Shown here: positions 17,199 through 26,089 of the stretch, in pieces
How positions within the stretch are numbered: the first letter of the stretch is position 1
Layout: each line of letters begins with the position of its first letter
Source of the DNA: Bacillota bacterium
GTDB taxonomy: Bacteria; Bacillota; Clostridia; Acetivibrionales; DSM-1351
DNA: 64,000 nucleotides
Direction: 5' to 3'
Assembly (NCBI GenBank): GCA_023431385.1
Contig: JAEYWA010000018.1
Span: 12,724-76,723 of the forward strand
The notes under the pieces: generated by a model
Told to the model about the DNA's origin: nothing
What the model saw: the letters and a program-made list of their open reading frames with translations, nothing else
Databases searched by the model: none
Translations under genes and position numbers: made by a program

Positions 17199-19400
17199 GT
17201 GGAGGATGTTTTGATAGATAGCTTTTCAGTGCTGGTTGAAAAAGTAAAAAAATATGATCCCAACAGTAACATTGAATTGCTTGAAAAGGCATATTATGTT
17301 TCTAAAACCGCCCATGAGGGACAGCAGAGGAATTCAGGGGAACCCTATATTATCCATCCTGTCGAGGTAGCAATTATTCTTGCTGAGATGGAGCTGGACT
17401 GTACTGCGCTTGTTGCTGCTCTTCTCCATGATACCATAGAGGATACTACCTGTACCTACGATGAAATAAAAGTTCAGTTCGGGGTTGAAGTAGCTGATCT
17501 TGTTGATGGGGTTACAAAGCTGACTAAGCTGGGTAAACTGCCGTTCACCTCAAAAGAAGAGCAGCAGATGGAAAACCTCCGAAAGATGTTTGTTGCAATG
17601 GCAAAGGATATTCGCGTTATTATGATAAAGCTTGCGGACAGGCTTCACAACATGAGAACGCTAATATATATGAATGAAGGAAAGCAGATTGAAAAAGCAA
17701 GGGAAACTCTTGAGATTTATGCACCTTTGGCTCACCGTCTTGGTATATCGAAAATAAAATGGGAGCTAGAAGATATTTGTCTTAGATATCTTGACCCCAA
17801 GGGCTACTATGATCTGGTTGAAAAAATAGCTTTTAAGCGTAAGCAGAGGGAAGCTTATATAGAAGCTATCGCACAAACCCTCAGGGAAAAAACAAATGAA
17901 TTAGGAATTGAAAATGCTCAAATAGATGGAAGACCGAAGCATTTTTACAGTATATACAGAAAAATGGTAAAACAGAACAAGACTCTGGATCAGATATATG
18001 ATTTATTTGCATTCAGGGTTATTGTAAATTCTGTTAAGGACTGTTACGCTGTTCTCGGTATGGTACATGAACTATATAAGCCTATGCCCGGAAGGTTTAA
18101 AGATTATATTGCCATACCGAAGCCTAACATGTATCAGTCACTCCACACTACGCTGATTGGACCGGAGGGGCAGCCCTTTGAAGTTCAGATAAGAACCTGG
18201 GATATGCACAGGGTTGCTGAAGTAGGTATTGCAGCGCACTGGAAATACAAAGAGGGAGTTAGCGGAGCGAAAGAATCTGAAAATAAGTTCGCCTGGCTCA
18301 GACAGCTTCTGGAATGGCAAAAAGATGCCAGAGACGAAAGCGAATTTATGGAGACTTTAAAAGTAGACCTTTTCACCGATGAAGTTTTTGTTTTTACGCC
18401 GAAGGGTGATGTTGTAAGCCTGCCTTTTGAATCCACTCCCGTAGATTTCGCATATACTATTCACAGTGCTATAGGAAATAAGATGATAGGCGCCAAGGTC
18501 AACAGCAAAATGGTTCCTATTGACTATAAATTAAAAAATGGTGATATAGTTGATATCCTTACTTCTTCAACAATTCATGGCCCAAGCAGGGACTGGCTGA
18601 AAATTGTTAAGAGCAGTCAGGCTAAAAACAAAATAAATCAGTGGTTTAAAAAGGAAAAAAGAGAAGAGAATATTATCAGGGGCAAGGAAATGGTTGAGAG
18701 GGAGCTCAAAAAACAGGGGCTTACCTATATCCAATTATTCAGAACCGAGTGGATAGAATTAGTTCTCAAAAAGTATAATTTTGCCTCTTTGGAAGATTTA
18801 TATGCAGGTATCGGATATGGTGCAATAACCACAAATAAGGTCATTACAAGACTGAGAGAAGAGTTTAAAAAGACCCTTAAGCCGGAAGAAATAGAGCAAA
18901 TTCTTGAGTCAATAGCTCAAAATAAAACCGATAAAAAGAGAAAACATGTACCTGAAAGCGGTATAATTGTCAAGGGAATTGACAATTGCCTTGTAAGACT
19001 TTCAAGGTGCTGTAATCCTGTACCGGGAGATGAAATCATAGGTTATATTACTCGCGGCAGAGGGGTTTCGGTTCACCGCAGCGACTGTATAAATGTTTCA
19101 GCTGGGCTTGAAGAGGAAGGAAGACTTATTGATGTTAAATGGTATACTACAAACCATGTGGCGTATAAAGCCGATATAACAATAATGGCTAATGACAGAA
19201 CTTCACTGTTGTTGGATGTTACCAACAGTATAGCTGAATTAAAAGTACCTATAAAGGCTGTCAATGCGAGAACTACGAGAGACCAGATAACTTTGATAAA
19301 TCTGACACTTGAAATAACAGATACAGAGCAGCTTGAAAAAATAATAAAGAAGCTTAGAAAAATTGACAGTGTATTCGAGGTAACTAGAAATAAGCAATAA
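17199..19400 (+). CDS. rsh: Bifunctional (p)ppGpp synthetase/hydrolase (RelA/SpoT homologue)
   Basis: 733 residues, full length for a Gram-positive long Rsh. The N-terminal HD hydrolase domain has HPVEVAIILAEM and ALLHDTIEDT (about residues 50-80). The synthetase domain follows (GRPKHFYSIYRKM, then YAVLGMVHELYKPMPGRFKD). A TGS domain (VFVFTPKGDVVSLP) is at about 390-455, a Cys-bearing zinc-finger-like segment (VRLSRCCNPVPGDEIIGY) near 600, and a C-terminal ACT domain. Both catalytic halves appear intact. Start GTG 17199 is used; TTG 17211, with GGAGG just upstream, is an alternative. Confidence 0.93.
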   Translation: MEDVLIDSFSVLVEKVKKYDPNSNIELLEKAYYVSKTAHEGQQRNSGEPYIIHPVEVAIILAEMELDCTALVAALLHDTIEDTTCTYDEIKVQFGVEVADLVDGVTKLTKLGKLPFTSKEEQQMENLRKMFVAMAKDIRVIMIKLADRLHNMRTLIYMNEGKQIEKARETLEIYAPLAHRLGISKIKWELEDICLRYLDPKGYYDLVEKIAFKRKQREAYIEAIAQTLREKTNELGIENAQIDGRPKHFYSIYRKMVKQNKTLDQIYDLFAFRVIVNSVKDCYAVLGMVHELYKPMPGRFKDYIAIPKPNMYQSLHTTLIGPEGQPFEVQIRTWDMHRVAEVGIAAHWKYKEGVSGAKESENKFAWLRQLLEWQKDARDESEFMETLKVDLFTDEVFVFTPKGDVVSLPFESTPVDFAYTIHSAIGNKMIGAKVNSKMVPIDYKLKNGDIVDILTSSTIHGPSRDWLKIVKSSQAKNKINQWFKKEKREENIIRGKEMVERELKKQGLTYIQLFRTEWIELVLKKYNFASLEDLYAGIGYGAITTNKVITRLREEFKKTLKPEEIEQILESIAQNKTDKKRKHVPESGIIVKGIDNCLVRLSRCCNPVPGDEIIGYITRGRGVSVHRSDCINVSAGLEEEGRLIDVKWYTTNHVAYKADITIMANDRTSLLLDVTNSIAELKVPIKAVNARTTRDQITLINLTLEITDTEQLEKIIKKLRKIDSVFEVTRNKQ

Positions 19401-19459
19401 ATTAATAATTAGGTGGTTATGTTGTGATGTATTCGGCTGCCTGTAATTAGAGGAGAACA

Positions 19460-19909
19460 ATGCGAGCGGTAGTCCAAAGAGTAAAGAAATCCAAAGTAAC
19501 TGTAGAAGGGCACATTACCGGTGAGATAAACAAGGGGCTTATGATACTGCTGGGTGTCGGTCAGGAGGATTCACTTAAGGATATAGAGTACCTGGCTGAA
19601 AAAATTATGAATTTAAGAATTTTTGAGGATAATGATGGCAAGATGAACCTATCCATACTTGAGGTAGGCGGTGAACTGCTGGTAGTCTCTCAGTTTACGC
19701 TTTATGGAGATTGCAGAAAGGGCAGAAGACCCAGCTATGACAAGGCGGCAAGACCAGAAATTGCAAAAGAGCTTTATGAGAAGTTCTTGGAAAAATGCAG
19801 AAATTATGGTATTAGCGCCCAAGCAGGTGTATTCCAGGCAGAGATGCTGGTTGACATAAGCAACGACGGGCCTGTTACGCTCTTGCTTGACAGCAAAAGA
19901 GAATTTTAA
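19460..19909 (+). CDS. dtd: D-aminoacyl-tRNA deacylase
   Basis: 149 residues. Dtd removes D-amino acids wrongly attached to tRNA. The start MRAVVQRV, the catalytic motif [16 protein letters not shown] and the cross-subunit motif NDGPVTLLL (GPxT) are intact. Length is standard. AGAGGAG stands directly before the ATG. It follows rsh as in many Firmicutes. Confidence 0.95.
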   Translation: MRAVVQRVKKSKVTVEGHITGEINKGLMILLGVGQEDSLKDIEYLAEKIMNLRIFEDNDGKMNLSILEVGGELLVVSQFTLYGDCRKGRRPSYDKAARPEIAKELYEKFLEKCRNYGISAQAGVFQAEMLVDISNDGPVTLLLDSKREF

Positions 19910-19946
19910 GACCGGATATTAATTAAAGATCGACAAAGGATAAGCT

Positions 19947-20573
19947 ATGATAATAAAGACAATCACTGGCGGAATATTTGATTCTATATCATATATGGTT
20001 TGCCAAGGAGATAAAGCCTTAGTAATTGATTTAGGCGTTAAAGCTGAAAAGATAATGGCAGTAGCTAATGAGATGAAGGTAACCATAGAAAAGCTGATTA
20101 TGACACATGGGCATATTGATCACATTGCGGAACTTGACAATATTGTTGAAAAAACCAAAGCCAGAGCATATATTCATATTGATGATGAACCCTCGTTAAC
20201 TGACGCCAAATTGAATGTATCGGCGTTTACATTTACCCCAAAGACAGTAAATACGAAATGTGAGGTTCTTAGAGAAGGAAGTATTGTAAAACTTGGGACT
20301 CTTGAGTTTAAGGTAATTCATACACCTGGTCATTCTCCGGGGTCAATTTGTTTATTGGTCAATGACAAGCTATTTTCCGGAGATACGCTTTTTAATAACG
20401 GCTATGGAACAATTGAACTTCCCAACGGCAATTTTGAGGACATATACGGTTCGATTGTTGATAAACTCTTTAATTTACCTGAGGATATAATTGTTTATCC
20501 AGGTCATGGCAGCTGTACTACAATTGGTAAAGAGAATAAATATAATCCCATTAGGCTTGCGGTGGAGTGGTAA
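19947..20573 (+). CDS. MBL-fold hydrolase (glyoxalase II-like, YqgX type)
   Basis: 208 residues of a metallo-beta-lactamase-fold hydrolase. Metal-binding motifs are THGHIDHIAELD (HxHxDH, about residue 53), HTPGHSPGS (about 130), SGDTLF (Asp, about 150) and YPGHG (His, about 190). It resembles the short YqgX/YcbL group, with activity on glutathione-like or bacillithiol thioesters uncertain. It is inserted between dtd and hemZ and probably co-transcribed. Confidence 0.85.
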   Translation: MIIKTITGGIFDSISYMVCQGDKALVIDLGVKAEKIMAVANEMKVTIEKLIMTHGHIDHIAELDNIVEKTKARAYIHIDDEPSLTDAKLNVSAFTFTPKTVNTKCEVLREGSIVKLGTLEFKVIHTPGHSPGSICLLVNDKLFSGDTLFNNGYGTIELPNGNFEDIYGSIVDKLFNLPEDIIVYPGHGSCTTIGKENKYNPIRLAVEW

Positions 20574-20610
20574 AAGAGAACTATCGTTTTGATACAATAA
20601 TGGAGAGAAA

Positions 20611-22158
20611 ATGATTTATTATAAAAATGAATGTAACAGCTTTGATTATGAATTTGAAGACGTTATAAAATTATTTTTAGTAAAAGATGAATTAAAAAAG
20701 ATTGATGGCCCTTGGGATCAAAATTCCGGGGCATTTCTATTCTGTCGATTTGATATGAAACCAGTTTTCAGCATTTTAATAGATATTAGCGACAATCACA
20801 GGAACTTTTACAAACAGACTAGAATACCTGTTCCAGAGGCTTTACTACTTAAGCTGAGTAACCTTAGTTTCGACAAATCTGAGGAAGAAAACTACCTGTC
20901 AGATGAGAGAGCTCTCTTAAAAGAAACCAGAAAAGTTTTTAAAAGAAAGCTGTATCTTCTTCTCCAAAACTATACTGGTAAAGCGATCCCTTGGGGTGTA
21001 ATGACAGGAATTCGGCCTGCAAAGCTTGTTAATGAATTTCTGGATAAGGGAATTGATAAAGAACAGGTTATAAAAATACTGGTTGAGGATTATTATGTAG
21101 CCGAAAATAAGGCACAGCTATTGTATGACATTGCGGTAAACCAGAGGGAGCTGTTTATGGATTCGGCATCGGATACCGTTTCGCTGTATATAGGCATACC
21201 ATTTTGTCCAACCCGCTGTCTTTACTGTTCCTTTAGCTCCAGTACAATCGGGCAGTATAAAAAGGTAGTGGATTCTTATTTGGATGCTCTTCTGAAGGAA
21301 ATAAAACACGCTCAAGGACTGATCAGGAGTAGAGGACTAAAAATAGAGAGCATTTATATCGGGGGAGGAACACCTACCTCAATTAATCCGGCTCAGCTGA
21401 ATAGCTTGCTTCAGGGTATTGAAACCCATATAGACCTTAACTCTCTGAAGGAATACACTTTGGAAGCAGGCCGTCCAGATACAATTGATACTGATAAACT
21501 GAAGGTTATAAAGAATAGCAGAGTATCAAGGATTAGTATAAATCCTCAAAGTATGAATGCCTCGACACTTGAACGCATCGGCAGAAACCATACCCCGGCA
21601 GAGGTGGAAAGGGCATTTTACACAGCACGGGAGTTAGGGTTTGACAATATTAACATGGATGTTATTTGCGGACTGCCGGGGGAAGATATAGAGATGTTCG
21701 AAAATACAATGGAGAGAATAAAGAAGCTTAAACCCGAAAGCTTAACTGTTCATACCATGGCTATTAAAAGGGCTTCCCGGCTCACTATGGAGATGGATAA
21801 TTACAGTCTCCTCAGAGAATATGAGCAAGTCGCAGAAATGGTGGAGACTGCAAGAAAGTATGCTTCTGGTATGGGAATGGAACCATACTATCTCTATAGA
21901 CAGAAAAATATACTTGGAAACCTTGAAAATGTCGGTTATAGCTTGAAAAGCAGAGAGTGTCTGTATAATATTCAGATAATGGAGGAGAGACAGTCCATTT
22001 ATGCCTGCGGGGCAGGAGCAGTTACCAAAATAGTTTTTCCTGATAATAGAATAGAAAGGGCTTTCAACGTCAAAAGTGTTGAGGAATACCTTGGAAGAAT
22101 TGATGAGATGCTTTCGAGAAAGGAAGCGGTAACAGGAGTTAGGAGAATTATCCAATAA
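20611..22158 (+). CDS. hemZ: Coproporphyrinogen dehydrogenase HemZ (radical SAM)
   Basis: 515 residues of the HemZ branch of oxygen-independent coproporphyrinogen III oxidases. An N-terminal domain of about 165 residues (with the GVMTGIRPAKLV motif) precedes the radical-SAM core, whose cluster motif is CPTRCLYCSF (CxxxCxxC, about residues 194-201), followed by the GGGTP motif and LEAGRPDTI. The radical chemistry converts coproporphyrinogen to protoporphyrinogen, but several family members are not proven to do this, so the reaction is inferred. The ATG has GGAGAG upstream. Confidence 0.9.
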   Translation: MIYYKNECNSFDYEFEDVIKLFLVKDELKKIDGPWDQNSGAFLFCRFDMKPVFSILIDISDNHRNFYKQTRIPVPEALLLKLSNLSFDKSEEENYLSDERALLKETRKVFKRKLYLLLQNYTGKAIPWGVMTGIRPAKLVNEFLDKGIDKEQVIKILVEDYYVAENKAQLLYDIAVNQRELFMDSASDTVSLYIGIPFCPTRCLYCSFSSSTIGQYKKVVDSYLDALLKEIKHAQGLIRSRGLKIESIYIGGGTPTSINPAQLNSLLQGIETHIDLNSLKEYTLEAGRPDTIDTDKLKVIKNSRVSRISINPQSMNASTLERIGRNHTPAEVERAFYTARELGFDNINMDVICGLPGEDIEMFENTMERIKKLKPESLTVHTMAIKRASRLTMEMDNYSLLREYEQVAEMVETARKYASGMGMEPYYLYRQKNILGNLENVGYSLKSRECLYNIQIMEERQSIYACGAGAVTKIVFPDNRIERAFNVKSVEEYLGRIDEMLSRKEAVTGVRRIIQ

Positions 22159-22164
22159 TAATTA

Positions 22165-22193
22165 TTGACAATCTGATAAGTGAAATCTAAAAT
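22165..22193 (+). promoter_or_regulatory. Promoter of the T-box/hisS-aspS transcript
   Basis: Perfect TTGACA at 22165-22170, a 17-base spacer and TAAAAT at 22188-22193 (5 of 6 matches). It stands 7 bases after the hemZ stop and just before the T-box leader. Confidence 0.75.
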
Positions 22194-22204
22194 ATATATT
22201 AGGT

Positions 22205-22525
22205 TAAACAAACATAATGAACAAATACTGTATAAGCCTTAAAAGGGAAGAGTAATCAATGCTTCTATTCAGGGAAAAGCTGTCAAAGGTAGATTAAGTC
22301 AAAGGACATATTTACAATAGACTGTGAGCAGCTTATGGAAAAGTTGGTGAAAGACACCCTCTTGGGAAATATGTTTCCCTGGCTGATGAGTTAAAAGCTT
22401 ATCCGTTTTCTGCGTTAAAGATTCGAGTCAGTTTCCGTTTTATTTTCATACTTCGGAAATTATTAGGGTGGCATCACGGGAAGTTCCTCTCGTCCCTTGT
22501 CGGGATAAGGGGACTTTTTTAGCGT
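22205..22525 (+). promoter_or_regulatory. T-box riboswitch leader of hisS-aspS
   Basis: A 320-base leader with T-box landmarks: an AGTAATC segment near its start (22250), GTTGGTGAAAG of stem I (about 22343), the T-box sequence AGGGTGGCATCACGGG (22465-22480), and an overlapping terminator stem closing with ACTTTTTT (about 22513-22520). Uncharged tRNA should stabilise the antiterminator and allow transcription of the synthetase genes. Which codon is the specifier (His or Asp would fit) could not be assigned by eye. Confidence 0.88.
22481..22520 (+). terminator. T-box regulated terminator
   Basis: An interrupted stem (AAGTTCCT...TCCC pairing with GGGA..AGGGGACTT) followed by T6. Its 5' arm overlaps the region just after the T-box sequence, as needed for the antiterminator switch. 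Confidence 0.8.
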
Positions 22526-22633
22526 AATTGAGCATAACAAGTTTTCTTGATGCAATCGGGTTTTTCCTTTTATTATTATTTTGAAAATTTATGTAAATAA
22601 TTTAAATTATATATTATGATAGGAGTTGTGCAA

Positions 22634-23953
22634 ATGGCAAAACAACAAGTAGTGACGCCTTCAATTCTGCCAGGTTTTATGGAATTATTGCCTGCCGACC
22701 AGATGGTATTTAATCAGATGTTGGATACTATAAAAAAGACATATGAGACTTACGGATTTATTCCCCTTGATACTCCAATGATTGAAAAATCGGAGGTGTT
22801 ATTGGCGAAAAGCGGAGGGGATACAGCTAAACAGGTTTACAGGTTCAACAAGGGCGATAATGATCTTTCCTTAAGGTTCGACCTGACAGTACCATTGGCA
22901 AGGTATGTTTCTCAACACTTTGGTGAATTGACCTTCCCGTTTAAAAGATACCATATCGGTAAGGTTTTCAGGGGAGAAAAACCCCAGAAAGGCAGATTCA
23001 GAGAGTTTTATCAATGTGATATAGACATAATAGGCTTTGAAAGCCTGAGTGTTATTAATGATGCTGAAATTTTAAGTGTTATATATTCAACCTTTAAGGC
23101 TCTTGGGTTTAGTGATTTTACTATTAGACTGAATAATAGGAAAATACTTAACGGCTTCTTTGAAAGCCTGAATGTATCAGATAAAGCAGAAGTTCTGAGA
23201 ATAATAGATAAAATTGAAAAAATTGGCCCCGTTGCTGTTTTGGCTGAGCTAAAGGAAATAGGTCTGTCAGACAGTGATTCTGAAAGTGTACTTGGCTTTT
23301 TAGGTATAAAAGGAAGCAGCAGTAATATAATCGAAAGCCTTCGAAAGCTTCAGGTGAAGAATGAAATATTTAACGAAGGTTTAGATGAATTGGAACTGGT
23401 GATTAATTATATTAATGCCTTTAAGGTTCCAGCAGAGAATTATGCTGTAGACCTTACAATTGCAAGAGGACTTGACTATTATACAGGAACAATTTATGAA
23501 ACCATTCTGAATCAGTATCCTTCTATAGGGAGCGTTTGCTCGGGCGGACGATACGATAATCTGGCTCAGAACTATACAACTAAGAAGTTACCAGGTGTTG
23601 GCATATCCATTGGTCTTTCAAGATTGTTCTATCAGTTAAGGGAGGCAGGTGTGCTTGGTGAAAGCAAGAAGGCTACTCCATCTCAAATTCTGGTTATACC
23701 CATGAAGGAGACAATGTCACAGGCTTTGGAACTGGCAACAAAGGTTAGAAATGCAGGTATTTCTACCGAAATCTACTTTAATGAAGGCAAGATAGGAAAG
23801 AAATTTGCATATGCCGATAAGCTGGGGATTCCATATGCTGTAGTGGTGGGCGAGGACGAAGTAAATTCAGGGCAATTCAGGCTTAAGAATATGTCTACTG
23901 GTGACCAGGTCGAACTTAATATAGAACAGATTATTGAGCAATTAAAAGCTTGA
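22634..23953 (+). CDS. hisS: Histidyl-tRNA synthetase
   Basis: 439 residues of a class II synthetase that charges tRNA-His. The ATG at 22634 has AGGAG 8 bases upstream; an earlier ATG at 22616 gives only six extra residues without a ribosome site. Motif 2 (KRYHIGKVFRGEKPQKGRFREFYQCDID), the histidine-binding RGLDYYTGTIYE motif and the motif 3 region GVGISIGLSRL are present. The C-terminal anticodon domain runs from about residue 345. First gene behind the T-box, followed by aspS. Confidence 0.95.
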   Translation: MAKQQVVTPSILPGFMELLPADQMVFNQMLDTIKKTYETYGFIPLDTPMIEKSEVLLAKSGGDTAKQVYRFNKGDNDLSLRFDLTVPLARYVSQHFGELTFPFKRYHIGKVFRGEKPQKGRFREFYQCDIDIIGFESLSVINDAEILSVIYSTFKALGFSDFTIRLNNRKILNGFFESLNVSDKAEVLRIIDKIEKIGPVAVLAELKEIGLSDSDSESVLGFLGIKGSSSNIIESLRKLQVKNEIFNEGLDELELVINYINAFKVPAENYAVDLTIARGLDYYTGTIYETILNQYPSIGSVCSGGRYDNLAQNYTTKKLPGVGISIGLSRLFYQLREAGVLGESKKATPSQILVIPMKETMSQALELATKVRNAGISTEIYFNEGKIGKKFAYADKLGIPYAVVVGEDEVNSGQFRLKNMSTGDQVELNIEQIIEQLKA

Positions 23954-23969
23954 TCAGCTTTTTAATATT

Positions 23970-24122
23970 ATTTGCAGCGTGAATTGAACGCGGACAGGAG
24001 AATAGCGTGAAAAATACATTCGATAAGTCATCGTGCATTTCACGCAGCGAAAAGCCACTACGTGTCTTTTTCATTACTATTTGTGAACGCGCTATGCGCG
24101 TATCAAAGCCTTAAGGGCTTAG
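23970..24122 (+). other. Palindrome-rich spacer between hisS and aspS
   Basis: This 150-base gap holds several short inverted repeats: GCGTGAAA (24005) with TTTCACGC (about 24048), ACGCG around CTATG-CGCGT (about 24090-24100), and CCTTAAGGGCTTAGG. Its base composition is richer in GC than the flanking gaps. It may be a folded spacer that tunes aspS expression or a degenerate small repeat element. No reading frame is seen. Confidence 0.35.
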
Positions 24123-24131
24123 GAGGATAAT

Positions 24132-25913
24132 ATGGGAGAATCGATTTACGGACTCAAAAGGAGTCACAAATGTGCAGAACTAACCTCAGCTAATATTGGA
24201 GAAACCGTTACGGTTATGGGTTGGGTTCAAAAACAGAGAAACCTTGGTAGCTTGGTTTTTGTAGATTTAAGAGATAGATCAGGTATATTGCAGCTGGTAT
24301 TTACTGATAAAGACGGAGAAATGTTTGAAAAGGCAAAAACCATCAGAAGCGAATTTGTGCTTGCGGTTGTAGGAACAGTTGCAGCAAGGGCACCTGAAGC
24401 TGTAAATAAGAAAATGGATACCGGCGAAATTGAAATTACTGCTAAGGAACTCAGAATACTCAGTGTCTCTGAGACACCTCCGATTTATATCGAAGAAAAC
24501 TCAGATGTAAATGAAATTACAAGATTAAAATACAGATATTTAGACTTAAGAAGACCTGACATGCAGAGGAATCTCATACTCAGGCACAGAGTTGCAAAAG
24601 TTGCCCGTGACTACTATGATGATAATGGCTTTCTTGAAGTTGAGACACCTATATTGATAAAGAGTACCCCGGAGGGAGCCAGAGATTATCTTGTTCCTAG
24701 CCGTGTACATCCTGGAAAATTCTTTGCGCTGCCTCAGTCTCCACAGCTTTATAAGCAGCTGCTGATGGTTTCAGGGTTTGACAGGTACTTCCAGATAGCA
24801 AAATGCTTCAGAGATGAGGATTTGAGAGCTGACAGACAGCCTGAATTTACTCAGATTGATATAGAGATGTCCTTTGTAAACGTTGATGATGTATTGACAA
24901 CAAATGAGGGTTTCATAAAAAGAGTATTTAAGGAGGCTTTAAATGTTGAACTTGACACTCCATTCCTTAGAATGCCTTATGCTGAGGCTATGGAGAGATT
25001 TGGTTCCGACAAGCCTGATATCCGTTTTGGAATGGAATTGGTAAATGTATCAGATCTCGTAGCCGAATGCGGCTTCAAGGTGTTTACAGATGCAATTGCC
25101 AGTGGCGGAAGCGTTAGAGCAATAAATGCCAAAGGCTGTGCCAAATTCAGCAGAAAAGAAATTGATGCTCTCGTAGAAGTTGTGAAGACATACAAGGCCA
25201 AAGGTATGGCGTGGATATCAATAGACAGTAATAATGAAATCAAATCCTCCTTTGCAAAGTTTATGTCCGAGGAAGAAATGAAAGTTCTTCTTGAAAGAAC
25301 TCAGGCTGAAGCCGGAGACCTTATTTGTTTTGTTGCTGACAGAAACAGCGTTGTTTACGATGCCCTTGGTCAGTTAAGACTTGAGGTTGCAAGAAAGCTC
25401 GATATTTTAAATCCCGATGAATTTAAATTTTTGTGGGTTACAGAATTCCCCTTATTTGAATATGATGAAGAGGAAGGACGTTATGCAGCTAAGCATCATC
25501 CGTTTACATGCCCCATGGACGAAGATATTGAACTTTTAGATACCGATCCCGGAAAAGTTCGTGCTAAGGCTTATGACATTGTGTTAAACGGTGTTGAACT
25601 GGGTGGAGGCAGCATAAGAATTCACATTCAGGAGTTGCAGGCTAAAATGCTTAAGATGCTGGGATTTACAGAAGAGGATGCTAATAGGAAGTTCGGCTTC
25701 CTTCTGGATGCGTTTAAATATGGAACTCCACCTCACGGTGGTATGGCGTTCGGATTGGACAGAATGATTATGCTAATGGCAAAGACCAACAGCATAAGGG
25801 ATGTAATAGCATTTCCAAAGGTTCAGAATGCTTCAAGCCCAATGGATAACGCACCTGATATTGTTGATGAAAAACAGTTACAGGAATTGCATATAGATAT
25901 TACTAAGGAATAA
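24132..25913 (+). CDS. aspS: Aspartyl-tRNA synthetase
   Basis: 593 residues, standard for the bacterial-type AspRS with the GAD insertion. The N-terminal OB anticodon-binding domain (VTVMGWVQKQRNLGSLVFVD) is followed by class II motif 2 (AKCFRDEDLRADRQPEFTQ), the insertion domain (about 290-410) and motif 3 (GGMAFGLDRMIMLMA). The ATG at 24132 follows TTAGGAGG. It is co-regulated with hisS by the T-box upstream, as in many Firmicutes. Confidence 0.95.
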   Translation: MGESIYGLKRSHKCAELTSANIGETVTVMGWVQKQRNLGSLVFVDLRDRSGILQLVFTDKDGEMFEKAKTIRSEFVLAVVGTVAARAPEAVNKKMDTGEIEITAKELRILSVSETPPIYIEENSDVNEITRLKYRYLDLRRPDMQRNLILRHRVAKVARDYYDDNGFLEVETPILIKSTPEGARDYLVPSRVHPGKFFALPQSPQLYKQLLMVSGFDRYFQIAKCFRDEDLRADRQPEFTQIDIEMSFVNVDDVLTTNEGFIKRVFKEALNVELDTPFLRMPYAEAMERFGSDKPDIRFGMELVNVSDLVAECGFKVFTDAIASGGSVRAINAKGCAKFSRKEIDALVEVVKTYKAKGMAWISIDSNNEIKSSFAKFMSEEEMKVLLERTQAEAGDLICFVADRNSVVYDALGQLRLEVARKLDILNPDEFKFLWVTEFPLFEYDEEEGRYAAKHHPFTCPMDEDIELLDTDPGKVRAKAYDIVLNGVELGGGSIRIHIQELQAKMLKMLGFTEEDANRKFGFLLDAFKYGTPPHGGMAFGLDRMIMLMAKTNSIRDVIAFPKVQNASSPMDNAPDIVDEKQLQELHIDITKE

Positions 25914-26000
25914 TTCACCAAGGGTTCTTGAAAGGAATTTCATGTACCCAAATGTCAGCTGCGTAAAAGATTGCCATTACGCTATTGTATATGACTTTGG

Positions 26001-26006
26001 TATAAT
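26001..26006 (+). promoter_or_regulatory. Extended -10 promoter of the activase gene
   Basis: TATAAT preceded by TGG (TGGTATAAT) gives an extended -10 element; no good -35 is visible at 17 bases. It is 84 bases before the start codon. Confidence 0.45.
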
Positions 26007-26089
26007 TATAGCAGGCTAAGCATGATATGAGAAATTCGAGGGACATCCATTGCCTCGTTATAAAATTAGTTTTGGAGAATTGTTAAATT

